Assembly (NCBI GenBank): GCA_900539855.1
Contig: UQDO01000018.1
Coordinates: 1 to 37,971 of the forward strand
Origin: an uncultured Oscillospiraceae bacterium
GTDB lineage: Bacteria; Bacillota; Clostridia; Oscillospirales; Acutalibacteraceae
Direction: 5' to 3'
Length of the DNA stretch: 37,971 bases
The notes below the pieces were generated by a model. It had not been told where the DNA came from. It made no database searches and worked only from the letters and a program-made list of their open reading frames with translations. The translations under genes were made by a program, and so were the position numbers. Positions within the stretch are counted from its first letter, which is position 1. Each line of letters begins with the position of its first letter. This document shows, in pieces, positions 37,762 through 37,971 of this stretch.

Positions 37762-37971
37762 GATAAATTTTAGTTTATCTGCGTAATGAAATATTGACAG
37801 ACTGAGCCGAACGAGCCCCAAGTGCCGTTCCTTAATAAACAACCTAAAAACTAATTGACACTTCGTAGGGCAGGGGCTCGTCTCCTGCCGTTTTTAACGC
37901 CCATGTTATATAACGATAAATTTTAGTTTATGAGCGTAAGAAACCGAAAATCTAATTGTGCATTTGTAGGG
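37762..37971. repeat. Intergenic repeat cluster at the right edge
   Basis: GATAAATTTTAGTTTAT occurs at 37762-37778 and 37915-37931, each followed by GCGTAA and later by CTAATTG and GTAGGG. The second copy lacks about 52 bp of the first and runs off the window. Between them ACGAGCCCC (37811-37819) and GGGGCTCGT (37873-37881) are inverted, and GGCAGG/CCTGCC (37869-37889) plus GTTTTT make a small terminator-like hairpin. The GTAGGG-GC-rich style resembles intergenic repeats seen in gut Clostridia. No gene is seen in 37690-37971. Confidence 0.6.

Noticed and set aside
37083..37971. CRISPR array
   Set aside because: Repeats are few, unequal in spacing and palindromic in a different way; no cas genes are present.

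Overview
The window looks like a chromosomal segment of an anaerobic, endospore-forming, low-to-medium GC Gram-positive bacterium, most likely a gut Clostridia member of the Oscillospiraceae/Ruminococcaceae type. The evidence is a sigG-ylmC/ymxH-spoIVB sporulation block, a ctsR-mcsA-mcsB-clpC operon with a textbook CtsR box, a ferredoxin-linked NfnAB-type transhydrogenase, an orphan PduL phosphotransacylase, strong SD sequences and consensus sigma-A promoters. No rRNA, tRNA, CRISPR, prophage or insertion-sequence transposase was seen. The genus assignment is an inference from gene content only.

Layout. 1-2.6 kb (+): an unknown cytoplasmic protein and pyrG in one operon. 2.6-9.3 kb (-): a LytR-CpsA-Psr cell-wall ligase, nfnB-nfnA, an iron-dependent alcohol dehydrogenase preceded by strong unassigned palindromes, and the rpsF-ssb-rpsR operon. 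9.4-11.9 kb (-): a GH16 lipoprotein with a duplicated N-terminal module, and a family 4 uracil-DNA glycosylase. 12.0-14.2 kb (+): pduL, hemW and an mscL with a C-terminal zinc ribbon, tightly packed. 14.2-18.8 kb (-): the clpC heat-shock/arginine-phosphorylation operon under CtsR. 19.0-23.6 kb (+): a 48-residue Cys/Gly-rich membrane peptide, then alr and lacZ overlapping by ATGA. 23.7-24.9 kb (-): an AraC regulator and an AT-rich small membrane protein. 25.1-27.7 kb (+): a coupled metallo-beta-lactamase-fold hydrolase, enolase-superfamily dehydratase and short-chain dehydrogenase. 27.8-30.3 kb: divergent TM2/zinc-ribbon and SPFH/five-zinc-ribbon genes followed by a membrane protein. 30.6-34.4 kb: a three-gene operon (two Gfo/Idh/MocA-type proteins and a TIM-barrel isomerase) divergent from an AraC regulator across an operator-rich gap. 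34.4-37.0 kb (-): spoIVB, ylmC/ymxH and sigG. 37.0-38.0 kb: a GC-rich structured element with terminal inverted repeats, a DtxR-family regulator and a cluster of intergenic repeats.

How it fits together. Many genes are housekeeping: nucleotide synthesis, ribosome, single-strand binding, cell wall, proteostasis and sporulation. Interspersed are small carbohydrate modules (beta-galactosidase, GH16, sugar-acid dehydratase set, keto-sugar-type set), two of them next to AraC regulators, as expected of a glycan-foraging gut anaerobe. NfnAB, iron-ADH and PduL serve fermentative redox balance and acetate/propionate formation.

The features I find least explained are the structured 37.1-37.2 kb element and the nested palindromes around it, the SPFH/TM2/zinc-ribbon membrane cluster, the Cys/Gly micro-protein, the GH16 protein with a repeated N-terminal module, and the two-oxidoreductase/TIM-barrel operon. 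I see no single segment that I can claim as a proven new system.
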